A stretch of 5,315 nt of DNA from Candidatus Cloacimonadota bacterium (GCA_011372345.1 DRTC01000198.1:1-5315), one strand, 5' to 3'; numbered from the stretch's first letter, positions 1 through 4,485 are shown. Program-made: numbers and translations. Notes: generated by a model not told the origin, from the sequence alone.

Positions 1-144
1 AACCGCCTCTTCTTTTTTCAGATAAATGCCCCTGACAAATTCAAGTTCCATCGCATTCAATCCCAATTTTTTTACATCTTTAATTCCCCGAAGCGTATCT
101 CCCCTTGTAATTGTTGGTATCCCTGCCGGACCTAAATAAATCAT
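1..144 (-). CDS. Endonuclease IV-like TIM-barrel protein, N-terminal part (partial)
   Basis: The reverse strand encodes 48 codons from an ATG at 144 to the window edge, with no stop, so the gene continues to the left of the window. The N-terminus reads MIYLGPAGIP, followed by GDTLRGIKDVKKLGLNAMEL and then EFVRG. This matches, from memory, the start of archaeal members of the AP-endonuclease IV / xylose-isomerase-like TIM-barrel family, where a G-P-A-G-I-P strand, a 'GL-NAME-EFVRG' strand and the first barrel helix occur in this order. Family members cleave DNA at abasic sites with three metal ions, or are sugar isomerases of the same fold. The metal ligands lie further downstream, outside the window, so nuclease activity is inferred. 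The gene is divergent from the unknown protein at 226, and a TATA-like stretch lies about 21–30 bases before the ATG. I am fairly sure of the family but not of the substrate. Confidence 0.8.
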   Translation of the reverse strand, partial: MIYLGPAGIPTITRGDTLRGIKDVKKLGLNAMELEFVRGIYLKKEEAV

Positions 145-164
145 CTTGATCAAGAAAAAACACT

Positions 165-175
165 CATATTTAGAA
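165..175 (-). promoter_or_regulatory. TATA-like box for the endonuclease IV-like gene
   Basis: Read on the minus strand this is CTAAATATG preceded by GTTT, 21–30 bases before the ATG at 144. Archaeal TATA boxes centre about 26 bases before the transcription start, so this spacing implies a leaderless or nearly leaderless mRNA. No Shine-Dalgarno-like sequence is seen. This is inferred from spacing and base composition in an AT-rich gap. Confidence 0.35.
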
Positions 176-201
176 ACTTTTTTGTATTTCTCATAAATGA
201 A

Positions 202-213
202 TATTTTAAATTT
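202..213 (+). promoter_or_regulatory. TATA-like box for the unknown protein at 226
   Basis: TATTTTAAATTT lies about 13–24 bases before the ATG at 226, within an 81-base divergent gap. The spacing suggests transcription starts at or next to the start codon. The gap is so AT-rich that other positions are possible. Confidence 0.3.
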
Positions 214-225
214 TTAAAGAGAATT

Positions 226-984
226 ATGAAGGTATATAGAGCGGTGGATGGTTTCGAAAAGGGAGGTGACAATACTTCCTTGATGGTTGAGTGCAAGGTT
301 ATTTACCCTCAAGACACAGAAAATTCAATTTATTTGAAATCTTATTCTGGGTCTACAAAAGTAAGAGTTCTGAATTCGGAAAACCTGATCAACAGATTAG
401 GAAATGGGGAAGAAATTATTGCTTATGGAATTAAAAACCCGGAAACATCCGAAGAAGAGGAGGAAGTCACAACAACCAAAGGAGATGGGGAAGACGTATT
501 TCGTATAGATTTTTATAAAAAAATTGATATGCCAAAAATATTTGCGAGATTCTGGTTAAAAAAAGAAGATGAAAAACTCTTTGAGAGTTGTTTTTCAGAT
601 GAAAATGAGATTCCCTATACTGATTTAAGAAATTATTCTGATCATATATTGACGGGACGCCTGAAAAAACCAGGAGAACTTTCCAGAATTACTGGAAGAT
701 TTGTACTTGGCAGAAAAAAAATACAGAAATTAAATACAGAAAAAATGGGATTTGTTTATATCAAAAATAATTCCGCCTATCCGGAAGGATTAACGCTGGT
801 GCCTTTGGATACAGATATGCAAGATCTAAAAAGTATAAAAAGCGGATCAGTAATAAAAGAATTGTTGGGCAGCGATGAGGACGATTTTGTTGAAAATGTT
901 TTTAAAACTTACGGAGATTCATCAATAAATAAATCTGATAATAAGGATTATCGTCTGTTATTATACGAAATGATCAAAAAATAA
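226..984 (+). CDS. Protein of unknown function, 252 residues, acidic linker
   Basis: I do not recognise a family. The frame is open for 252 codons and its codon use resembles the neighbouring genes. No signal peptide, membrane segment or cysteine cluster is visible, so a soluble cytoplasmic protein is likely. The first 70 or so residues look beta-rich with alternating hydrophobics. A low-complexity stretch at about 73–90 (PETSEEEEEVTTTKGDGED) looks like a flexible linker. A second region follows from about 92 to 225, including the basic patch LTGRLKKPGELSRITGRFVLGRKK at roughly 142–165, and the C-terminus is helical and charged (LLLYEMIKK). The ATG at 226 sits just downstream of a TATA-like box, which supports this start. 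Its TAA (982–984) directly abuts the stop codon of convergent uS9. It could be a lineage-specific protein. Confidence 0.75.
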   Translation: MKVYRAVDGFEKGGDNTSLMVECKVIYPQDTENSIYLKSYSGSTKVRVLNSENLINRLGNGEEIIAYGIKNPETSEEEEEVTTTKGDGEDVFRIDFYKKIDMPKIFARFWLKKEDEKLFESCFSDENEIPYTDLRNYSDHILTGRLKKPGELSRITGRFVLGRKKIQKLNTEKMGFVYIKNNSAYPEGLTLVPLDTDMQDLKSIKSGSVIKELLGSDEDDFVENVFKTYGDSSINKSDNKDYRLLLYEMIKK

Positions 985-1374
985 TTACCTCTTGCTTCTC
1001 TGTTTGTGCCTTCTCGGACCTTTTTTGCTTCTTGAAGGTTTGTGCGGTTCGGTTCTTCTCACATCGGGAATCAACAAATTTCTGTCATAATCTAGAAATT
1101 TTCTTTTCAGTTCTTCTCCCTCCAAAGAAACCAATCCCTTTGCAATTCCCTGAGCAATTGCCTCCGCCTGACCCATTATGCCTCCTCCTCTCACATTTGC
1201 ACTTATCTTAAAGTTTTCGTTTCCCGCAATTAAAAGAGGTTCGAGAATTTTTAATTGCGCAATCTTTGGAAAATTTTCAATAGGGGTGTGGTTTACAATA
1301 ATATTTCTTTCTCCTTTTTCCACTCTTACTCTCGCAACCGCTCTTTTTCTCCTGCCAACAAATATTTTACCCAT
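985..1374 (-). CDS. rps9: Small ribosomal subunit protein uS9, archaeal type
   Basis: This 129-residue protein of the 30S head contacts 16S rRNA, and its basic C-terminal tail reaches toward the P-site tRNA. Visible family features are the N-terminal VGRRKRAVARVRV strand (about 6–18), the central RGGGIMGQAEAI motif (about 62–73), the DRNLLIPDVRR region, and the basic tail KKGPRRHKQRSKR ending in Lys-Arg. The length matches archaeal uS9. The start ATG (1372–1374) overlaps the uL13 stop codon by one base (TAATG), so the two are very likely cotranscribed and translationally coupled. The gene ends exactly against the stop codon of the convergent unknown protein, leaving no room for a separate terminator. 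Identity is clear from the sequence. Confidence 0.97.
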   Translation of the reverse strand: MGKIFVGRRKRAVARVRVEKGERNIIVNHTPIENFPKIAQLKILEPLLIAGNENFKISANVRGGGIMGQAEAIAQGIAKGLVSLEGEELKRKFLDYDRNLLIPDVRRTEPHKPSRSKKGPRRHKQRSKR

Positions 1375-1787
1375 TATTTTTTACCATTTAAAAATTTACT
1401 TAATTCGTGAATAAAGACAAAATTACATTTTAATTTGTCAATCTGTTTTCCAATTTTCCTGCATTCCATATTTTTATATTTTTCTGGAATTCCAACATAG
1501 GTTTTTATTCTTCTGAAAGCTTCCTTTCCTTTTTTTGTCTTGTAGGGAAGCATTCCCCTGATCGTTCTTCTAACAATTTGGTCCGGGCTTGAAGGAAAAA
1601 ATGGTCCGTGCTGCGGAGTTCCTCTCTGCTTTCTCTCCAGATATTTTTTAAATATGTCTTCCTTTTTTCCGGAAATTACTGCAAACTCGGAATTTATAAT
1701 TGCAATTTCCTCTCCACTCATGGCTTTTTTTGCAACTTCTGTTGCCATTCTTCCAAGAATAGTGTTTTTTGCGTCTATAACTTCCAT
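1374..1787 (-). CDS. rpl13: Large ribosomal subunit protein uL13, archaeal type
   Basis: This 137-residue 50S protein binds 23S rRNA early in assembly. Family features are the start MEVIDAKNTILGRMAT, then the strand IAIINSEFAVISGKK (about 28–42), the KRGTPQHGPFFPSSPDQIVRRTIRGMLPYKTKKGKEAFRRIKTYVGIP core (about 53–100), which holds the conserved R-GMLP-K-KG element, and a short C-terminal helix. It is the first gene of a two-gene unit with uS9, as in many archaea. The usual upstream partner (eL18) and downstream RNA polymerase subunits are absent: the next gene upstream is an opposite-strand DUF167 gene. A BRE/TATA-like element just before the ATG suggests a leaderless transcript from here. 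Confidence 0.97.
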   Translation of the reverse strand: MEVIDAKNTILGRMATEVAKKAMSGEEIAIINSEFAVISGKKEDIFKKYLERKQRGTPQHGPFFPSSPDQIVRRTIRGMLPYKTKKGKEAFRRIKTYVGIPEKYKNMECRKIGKQIDKLKCNFVFIHELSKFLNGKK

Positions 1788-1805
1788 TTTTAAATTTACA
1801 AAAAA

Positions 1806-1818
1806 AATTTAAGTTTCT
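1806..1818 (-). promoter_or_regulatory. BRE/TATA-like promoter of the uL13–uS9 unit
   Basis: On the minus strand this reads GAAACTTAAATTT: a purine-rich BRE-like GAAAC followed by TTAAATTT. It lies about 20–31 bases before the uL13 ATG at 1787. That is the spacing expected when transcription begins at or next to the start codon. No Shine-Dalgarno sequence precedes the ATG. Confidence 0.5.
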
Positions 1819-1885
1819 AAAATGAAGATTGCAAACAGGTAAATCCGGTTTTTTCCGCAAAAGTTTTAATAATGAATATTCATTT

Positions 1886-2089
1886 ATGAAGAGGGATATT
1901 ATTGTAATTCCGAACTCAAAAAAATCCGAAGTAAAAGAAAACGGAATTCTGATTGTGAAAGTCAAATCAAAACCGGAAAATAACAAGGCCAATTCAGAGG
2001 TTGTGAAAGTGCTCTCAAAACACTTCGGAAAAAAGATTAAAATAATCAAAGGATTTAAGAGCAAAAGAAAATCTATTGAAATATACTGA
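1886..2089 (+). CDS. YggU/DUF167 (UPF0235) family protein
   Basis: A 67-residue protein with the hallmarks of the DUF167 family (E. coli YggU and many archaeal homologues): an N-terminal strand with VIPNSKKSEV (about 7–16), the central GILIVKVKSKPENNKAN segment (about 20–36, corresponding to the family's 'VKVKAPPVDGKAN'), a helix with VVKVLSKHFG, and the final strand pair KIKIIKGFKSKRKSIEI. Its biochemical function is unknown. An in-frame ATG exists at 1829, but the 19 extra residues do not resemble the family, and a TATA-like TTTTAATAAT at about 1864–1873 fits transcription starting near 1886, so I chose the internal ATG. The gene stands alone, divergent from uL13 with a gap of about 98 bases. 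Confidence 0.88.
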   Translation: MKRDIIVIPNSKKSEVKENGILIVKVKSKPENNKANSEVVKVLSKHFGKKIKIIKGFKSKRKSIEIY

Positions 2090-2277
2090 CAAATTTTTTC
2101 ATGTTTGTGAAATAACTGATTGGTTTGGCATGGAGAAATCGGATGCGGAGGAACAAATGAAAATATTGAATGGATTAACTGATTAAGCAAAAAGGATGGC
2201 GCTGGAAAAAATTCACAATACAAGGAATCGGAAAAGATAGTTTAGAAATATACAGACAAGTTATAAAGAGATTTTGA
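2046..2277 (+). pseudogene. Possible decayed coding remnant downstream of the DUF167 gene
   Basis: No intact gene lies between 2090 and 2313. One frame stays open from 2046 to a TAA at 2184–2186 and ends in EITDWFGMEKSDAEEQMKI followed by LNGLTD. A second frame is open from about 2177 to the TGA at 2275–2277 and reads WRWKKFTIQGIGKDSLEIYR followed by QVIKRF. Both look protein-like in composition, and a single frameshift near 2180 would join them, so the stretch may be the tail of a degraded gene. There is also an imperfect repeat: GAAATATACTGACAA near 2079 and GAAATATACAGACAA near 2245, which overlaps the 3' end of the DUF167 gene. I recognise no family, and ordinary intergenic sequence remains possible. 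Confidence 0.2.
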
Positions 2278-2303
2278 AGTGGAAAGTTGATAATTATATT
2301 AAT

Positions 2304-2310
2304 TAAAAAT
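2304..2310 (-). terminator. T-tract terminator after tRNA-Ile(GAU)
   Basis: On the minus strand the tRNA is followed after three bases by ATTTTTA. Archaeal RNA polymerase terminates at short T-tracts without a hairpin, so this is a plausible tRNA 3' end signal. Confidence 0.4.
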
Positions 2311-2313
2311 AAT

Positions 2314-2388
2314 TGGACCAGGCAAGATTTGAACTTGCGACCTCCACGTTATCAGCGTGGCGCTCTAACCAAGCTGAGCTACTGGTCC
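2314..2388 (-). tRNA. tRNA-Ile(GAU), uninterrupted
   Basis: A complete 75-nt cloverleaf on the minus strand: acceptor GGACCAG/CTGGTCC, D-stem GCTC/GAGC with loop AGCTTGGTTA, anticodon stem CCACG/CGTGG with loop CTGATAA, variable loop AGGTC, T-stem GCAAG/CTTGC with loop TTCAAAT, and A73. The anticodon GAT (2351–2353) reads AUU and AUC. CCA is not encoded. It is the only one of the four tRNA genes here without an intron. It shares 57 of 75 positions, by my count, with the nearby tRNA-Ile(UAU), including nearly all loops, so the two are probably paralogues. Confidence 0.97.
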
Positions 2389-2404
2389 ATAATATAATTA
2401 AATA

Positions 2405-2413
2405 GATTAAAAG
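2405..2413 (-). promoter_or_regulatory. TATA-like box for tRNA-Ile(GAU)
   Basis: CTTTTAATC on the minus strand begins 25 bases before the first tRNA base at 2388. The spacing is right for an archaeal TATA box, but the 45-base gap to tRNA-Ala is AT-rich throughout. Cotranscription of the two tRNAs cannot be excluded. Confidence 0.3.
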
Positions 2414-2433
2414 TCAAATATTGAAGGTTGATA

Positions 2434-2602
2434 TGGACGAGGGGGGATTTGAACCCCCGGCCTCCGCCATGCCAAGGCGGCATTCTACCAGTATCCTAAA
2501 CCTTTTACAGGGTCTCTTATTAATCAATTAATTTCCCCGAAATTTTCGCTTAATCCTTTTTTCCAATATAATCAATAAAAGGTTTAACTGAACTACTCGC
2601 CC
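2434..2602 (-). tRNA. tRNA-Ala(GGC) with a 97-nt D-loop intron
   Basis: The 169-nt gene gives a 72-nt tRNA once 2491–2587 is removed. The mature form has acceptor GGGCGAG/CTCGTCC with the alanine identity pair G3:U70, D-stem GTTC/GAAT with loop AGTGGTA, anticodon stem CCGCC/GGCGG with loop TTGGCAT, variable loop AGGCC, T-stem GGGGG/CCCCC with loop TTCAAAT, and A73. The anticodon loop plus variable loop (TTGGCAT, AGGCC) is typical of archaeal tRNA-Ala. The anticodon GGC (2473–2475) reads GCC and GCU. CCA is not encoded. A search that allows only anticodon-loop introns would probably miss or mis-end this gene. A TATA-like box lies 25 bases upstream. The anticodon arm itself is intact. Confidence 0.93.
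2491..2587 (-). other. BHB intron in the D-loop of tRNA-Ala (after position 15)
   Basis: The intron folds into a bulge-helix-bulge motif with exact 3-4-3 spacing. On the 5' side, exon D-stem bases GTTC are followed by the 3-nt bulge AGT and the strand TAAACCTTTTA. On the 3' side, TAAAAGGTTTA is followed by GGAT and the 3-nt bulge ACT. GTTC pairs with GGAT (two G·U pairs) as the central 4-bp helix, and the 11-bp inner helix is perfect. Cutting after the second base of each bulge (AG|T and AC|T) joins GTTCAG to TGGTAGAAT and restores a normal D-arm. The intronic GGAT imitates the exonic GAAT that replaces it after splicing. The outer helix is missing, so the motif is of the relaxed kind. Confidence 0.88.
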
Positions 2603-2618
2603 ATAATTTAACAAAAAT

Positions 2619-2627
2619 CTTTTATAA
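2619..2627 (-). promoter_or_regulatory. TATA box for tRNA-Ala
   Basis: TTATAAAAG on the minus strand begins 25 bases before the first tRNA base (2602), a good match in sequence and spacing to an archaeal TATA box. It indicates that tRNA-Ala has its own promoter rather than depending on the upstream tRNA-Ile(UAU). Confidence 0.55.
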
Positions 2628-2675
2628 TTTCTATTGTCTGAATAGTCCTTTAATTTCTCTTTCCATATCCTGATA

Positions 2676-2687
2676 AAATTTTAAAAA
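2676..2687 (-). terminator. T-tract terminator after tRNA-Ile(UAU)
   Basis: On the minus strand A73 is followed immediately by TTTTTAAAATTTTA, a double T-tract of the kind used for archaeal transcription termination. Confidence 0.5.
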
Positions 2688-2707
2688 TGGGCCTGAAGAG
2701 ATTTGAA

Positions 2708-2735
2708 ATCAAGGCAGGAAGTTTTTCCATCCGCT
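2708..2735 (-). other. 28-nt BHB intron at position 53/54 (T-arm) of tRNA-Ile(UAU)
   Basis: The intron separates T-stem strand AAGAG from loop TTCAAAT. BHB geometry is exact at 3-4-3: 5' side CAAG, bulge AGA, then GCGG; 3' side CTGC, CTTG, then bulge ATT. CAAG pairs with CTTG as the central helix, and GCGG pairs with CTGC (one G·U) as the inner helix, capped by a small GAA/TTC hairpin. Cutting AG|A and AT|T joins AAGAG to TTCAAATCTCTT and rebuilds the T-arm. There is no outer helix, because the T-stem itself is what the intron interrupts. Confidence 0.85.
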
Positions 2736-2751
2736 CTCTTGACCTCCGGCT

Positions 2752-2790
2752 TTTACGCTAGAGCTGAAAAGGCAAAATGCCTTCTGGCCT
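2752..2790 (-). other. 39-nt intron at canonical position 37/38 of tRNA-Ile(UAU)
   Basis: The intron lies in the anticodon loop, the usual archaeal site. The exon bases TTAT pair with intronic GTAA to make the central helix. A37 and the next two bases form the 5' bulge, and AAG the 3' bulge. Two extra unpaired exon bases (positions 31–32) make this a relaxed motif. A strong internal hairpin (AGAAGGCA with TGCCTTTT, one G·U, loop TTT) fills the intron. The junction can slide by one A (2751–2789) without changing the mature tRNA. Confidence 0.82.
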
Positions 2791-2854
2791 TATAAGACCG
2801 GCGCTCTAACCAAACTGAGCTACAGGCCCATATTTAATTTTATTAAATTACTTT

Positions 2855-3409
2855 ATGAATGAGTTGCTTAAATTGGCTGACAAAATTGAGGATGGGGAAT
2901 TGAGGGAAAAAACCACAAATTTGCTCAAAGAAATCAAATTGAGTAATAAAAATTTGAATTATAAGCAAATCAAATTGGAGGAATGTCCTGGTGGATATAA
3001 AGGATTTGAACATCACATGGAGAAGGGAGGATTAATAAGGCATACGAGAAATGTTACAGAGCTGTCGATAAAAATTGCCGATTTCATTGATCAAAAATAT
3101 TGCAAAATAAACAAAGATTATGTAATTGCCGGAGCATTGCTTCACGATTTGATGAGGGTTTTTGACTTCAAAAAAAAGGGAAGAAATTATGAACTGGTCG
3201 GAAAATTAATTAGTCATGAAGAGTTGATTGGTTGCGAATTGTATGCGAGAAATTTTCCCGAAGAAGTTATTCACATTGTTTTAAACCATTTGAAATTGGA
3301 GGGATTGATTCTGGAAGCGATGATCGTGCATTTTGCCGATACAATTGATGCTTACACAGATGCTTATTTAAAGGAATTACTAAAGGAAACCTTAAATGCT
3401 GAAATATGA
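2855..3409 (+). CDS. HD-domain metal-dependent phosphohydrolase
   Basis: A 184-residue soluble protein with an HD-superfamily metal site: H63 in GGLIRHTRNV, the HD pair H97–D98 in AGALLHDLMRV, further histidines H121 (ISHEE) and H145 (VLNHLK), and D162 in VHFADTIDAY. The family hydrolyses phosphodiester or phosphomonoester bonds of nucleotides using one or two divalent metals. The extra histidines suggest a two-metal site. The K that often follows HD (HD-GK) is replaced by the sequence LMR. The length is about that of a stand-alone HD domain with a short helical N-terminus. It vaguely recalls YhaM-like HD domains or the archaeal cyclic dihydroneopterin phosphodiesterase, but I cannot choose between these. 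It heads a plus-strand pair with the DHH gene, and its start is 25 bases from the divergent tRNA-Ile(UAU). Confidence 0.88.
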   Translation: MNELLKLADKIEDGELREKTTNLLKEIKLSNKNLNYKQIKLEECPGGYKGFEHHMEKGGLIRHTRNVTELSIKIADFIDQKYCKINKDYVIAGALLHDLMRVFDFKKKGRNYELVGKLISHEELIGCELYARNFPEEVIHIVLNHLKLEGLILEAMIVHFADTIDAYTDAYLKELLKETLNAEI

Positions 3410-3465
3410 AGGATGATTTATCTGAAATTGAAAATTTTTGCATATTCAGAAAGCGAATAAAATGA
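3406..3465 (+). CDS. Possible 19-codon coupling ORF between the HD and DHH genes
   Basis: The sequence ATGA at 3406–3409 makes the HD gene's TGA overlap a new ATG. The frame that follows encodes MKDDLSEIENFCIFRKRIK and ends in a TGA at 3463–3465, which overlaps the ATG of the DHH gene by a second ATGA. The two ATGA overlaps would pass ribosomes from one gene to the next. A peptide this short may have no function beyond coupling, and the arrangement could be chance in AT-rich DNA. Confidence 0.25.
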   Translation: MKDDLSEIENFCIFRKRIK

Positions 3466-4439
3466 AAGAGGAAGCGGTAGAATTTCTTAAAAATCTAGGA
3501 GAAGAAGTTAAAATTATATCTCATAAGGATGTCGATGGAATCTGTGCTCTGGTAATTTTGATAAATTTTCTGAGAAAGAAGGGAATAAAATATACTTATG
3601 AATTAAAAGAAGTTCCTCTGAAAGAAGTAGAAAAAGCTAAAACAATGATTTTTCTTGATATCAGTCTAGATAATGCCTTAAAATTTATATCGGAGAACAG
3701 TTTAATAATAGATCATCATCAGTTTAATAAAAAACCGAAAATGCCTTTTTACAATCCAAGAGAAAAAGATCCAAAAAGTTATATTCCCGCTTCATATCTC
3801 GTTTACGAAGTTTGCTCCGAACTTGAGAATATGGAAGAAACAAAATGGATCGCAGCCGTTGGCGTAATTGGAGATAAAGGAGATGAGAATTCTGAATTTT
3901 GCAGAAAATTTGTTGACAATTTTGAAAACAGGGAAGAATTGGATTTAATTTCTGATTATATTTTCTCCGCCACTCTGGTAGAACATGATAAAGAATATAA
4001 AATATTGGATATATTGCTGAATGCAAAATCAAGCAAAGAAGTTGTCCAGAATCCTTATTTAAAAGAATGTTACAACATTATACAAAACGAAATTTCAAAA
4101 TCAAATAATAAAATAGAGAAAGAAGGAAACATTATTTTTGTAGAAGTAATTTCGCCTTATAACATAAAATCAATTATTGCAACCCAGATTTTGGAAAAAA
4201 ACAAAGATGCGATTGTCGTTGCTTATTCTGTTTTTGAAGATTCCTGCAATATCAGTATCAGGACAAACACAGAAATAAATCTCGGAGAGATCGCAAAAAA
4301 AGTCGCCGAATTTTGTGGCGGAGATGGGGGAGGTCACAGAAAAGCGGCGGGAGCAAGAATAAAAAGAGATAAAATTGAAATTTTCAAGGAGGAATTTATT
4401 TCTGAAGTTGAAAAATTTAAAAATCAATGCATTGGATAA
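3462..4439 (+). CDS. DHH/DHHA1 phosphoesterase (archaeal RecJ/NrnA-like)
   Basis: A 325-residue protein with all motifs of the DHH superfamily, numbered from the ATG at 3462. Motif I is ISHKDVDG (H21, D23, D25), motif II TMIFLDIS (D66), motif III IIDHH (D84–H86) and motif IV AAVGVIGDKGDE (D138). The C-terminal DHHA1 substrate-binding domain ends with a GGGHRKAAG loop near 289–297. These enzymes use two Mn ions to degrade single-stranded DNA or RNA from an end, or very short oligonucleotides and cyclic-dinucleotide products. The size is that of compact archaeal RecJ-like or NrnA-like proteins rather than long bacterial RecJ, so the substrate is open. A TTG at 3438 would add eight residues. I prefer the ATG because it leaves a typical N-terminus and an ATGA overlap. 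It follows the HD gene in what looks like an operon and converges on tRNA-His. Confidence 0.92.
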   Translation: MKEEAVEFLKNLGEEVKIISHKDVDGICALVILINFLRKKGIKYTYELKEVPLKEVEKAKTMIFLDISLDNALKFISENSLIIDHHQFNKKPKMPFYNPREKDPKSYIPASYLVYEVCSELENMEETKWIAAVGVIGDKGDENSEFCRKFVDNFENREELDLISDYIFSATLVEHDKEYKILDILLNAKSSKEVVQNPYLKECYNIIQNEISKSNNKIEKEGNIIFVEVISPYNIKSIIATQILEKNKDAIVVAYSVFEDSCNISIRTNTEINLGEIAKKVAEFCGGDGGGHRKAAGARIKRDKIEIFKEEFISEVEKFKNQCIG

Positions 4440-4445
4440 TATTGC

Positions 4446-4454
4446 AAAAAGAAA
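4446..4454 (-). terminator. T-tract terminator after tRNA-His
   Basis: On the minus strand, about 18 bases beyond the tRNA 3' end, the sequence reads TTTTCTTTTT. It is a plausible archaeal T-tract terminator in the 32-base gap to the convergent DHH gene. The DHH side shows no comparable T-tract on its own strand. Confidence 0.35.
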
Positions 4455-4485
4455 AGTTAACGAAACTTAAAGGCCGAAAAGGGGA

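Larger units (their letters stand above)
2688..2829 (-). tRNA. tRNA-Ile(UAU) with two introns
   Basis: The 142-nt gene becomes a 75-nt tRNA after removal of 39 and 28 nt. The mature form has acceptor GGGCCTG/CAGGCCC (seven Watson-Crick pairs), D-stem GCTC/GAGC with loop AGTTTGGTTA, anticodon stem CCGGT/GCCGG with loop CTTATAA, variable loop AGGTC, T-stem AAGAG/CTCTT with loop TTCAAAT, and A73. The anticodon TAT (2792–2794) is preceded by T33 and followed by A37. Its isoleucine identity is supported by close similarity to the neighbouring tRNA-Ile(GAU): the same length, D-stem, variable loop and T-loop, and a D-loop with one difference. It would read AUA, which is common in these genes (for example both isoleucines before the DHH motif). 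CCA is not encoded. Only 25 bases separate it from the divergent HD-domain gene, so the two promoters must overlap. Confidence 0.92.

Noticed and set aside
1178..1414. A 78-codon plus-strand open frame over uS9
   Set aside because: It is antisense to uS9, and its hydrophobic composition comes from the reverse complement of basic ribosomal codons.
1829..1885. An upstream start giving the DUF167 protein 19 extra residues
   Set aside because: The extension has no resemblance to the family, and a TATA-like box falls inside it at the right distance from the ATG at 1886.
1648..2223. A 191-codon minus-strand open frame across the start of uL13 and the DUF167 gene
   Set aside because: It lies antisense to DUF167 and out of frame over uL13. 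It is rich in Phe, Ser and Leu from antisense AT-rich DNA, and no family features are seen.
2491..2587. The inverted repeat TAAACCTTTTA/TAAAAGGTTTA as the ends of a small transposable element inserted in tRNA-Ala
   Set aside because: No target duplication flanks it, and the repeat with its adjacent bases fits a splice motif exactly, restoring a perfect D-arm.
2491..2587. A guide RNA (C/D or H/ACA box) hidden in the tRNA-Ala intron
   Set aside because: No RUGAUGA C box with a CUGA D box and no ANANNA or ACA in a suitable place could be found. Only ATTGATTA occurs twice.
3724..4032. A 102-codon minus-strand open frame inside the DHH gene
   Set aside because: It is fully antisense to well-supported DHH motifs and has no recognisable features.
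4170..4427. An 85-codon minus-strand open frame over the DHHA1 domain
   Set aside because: It is antisense to the conserved GGGH region. Its Phe/Asn-rich composition is typical of a shadow frame.
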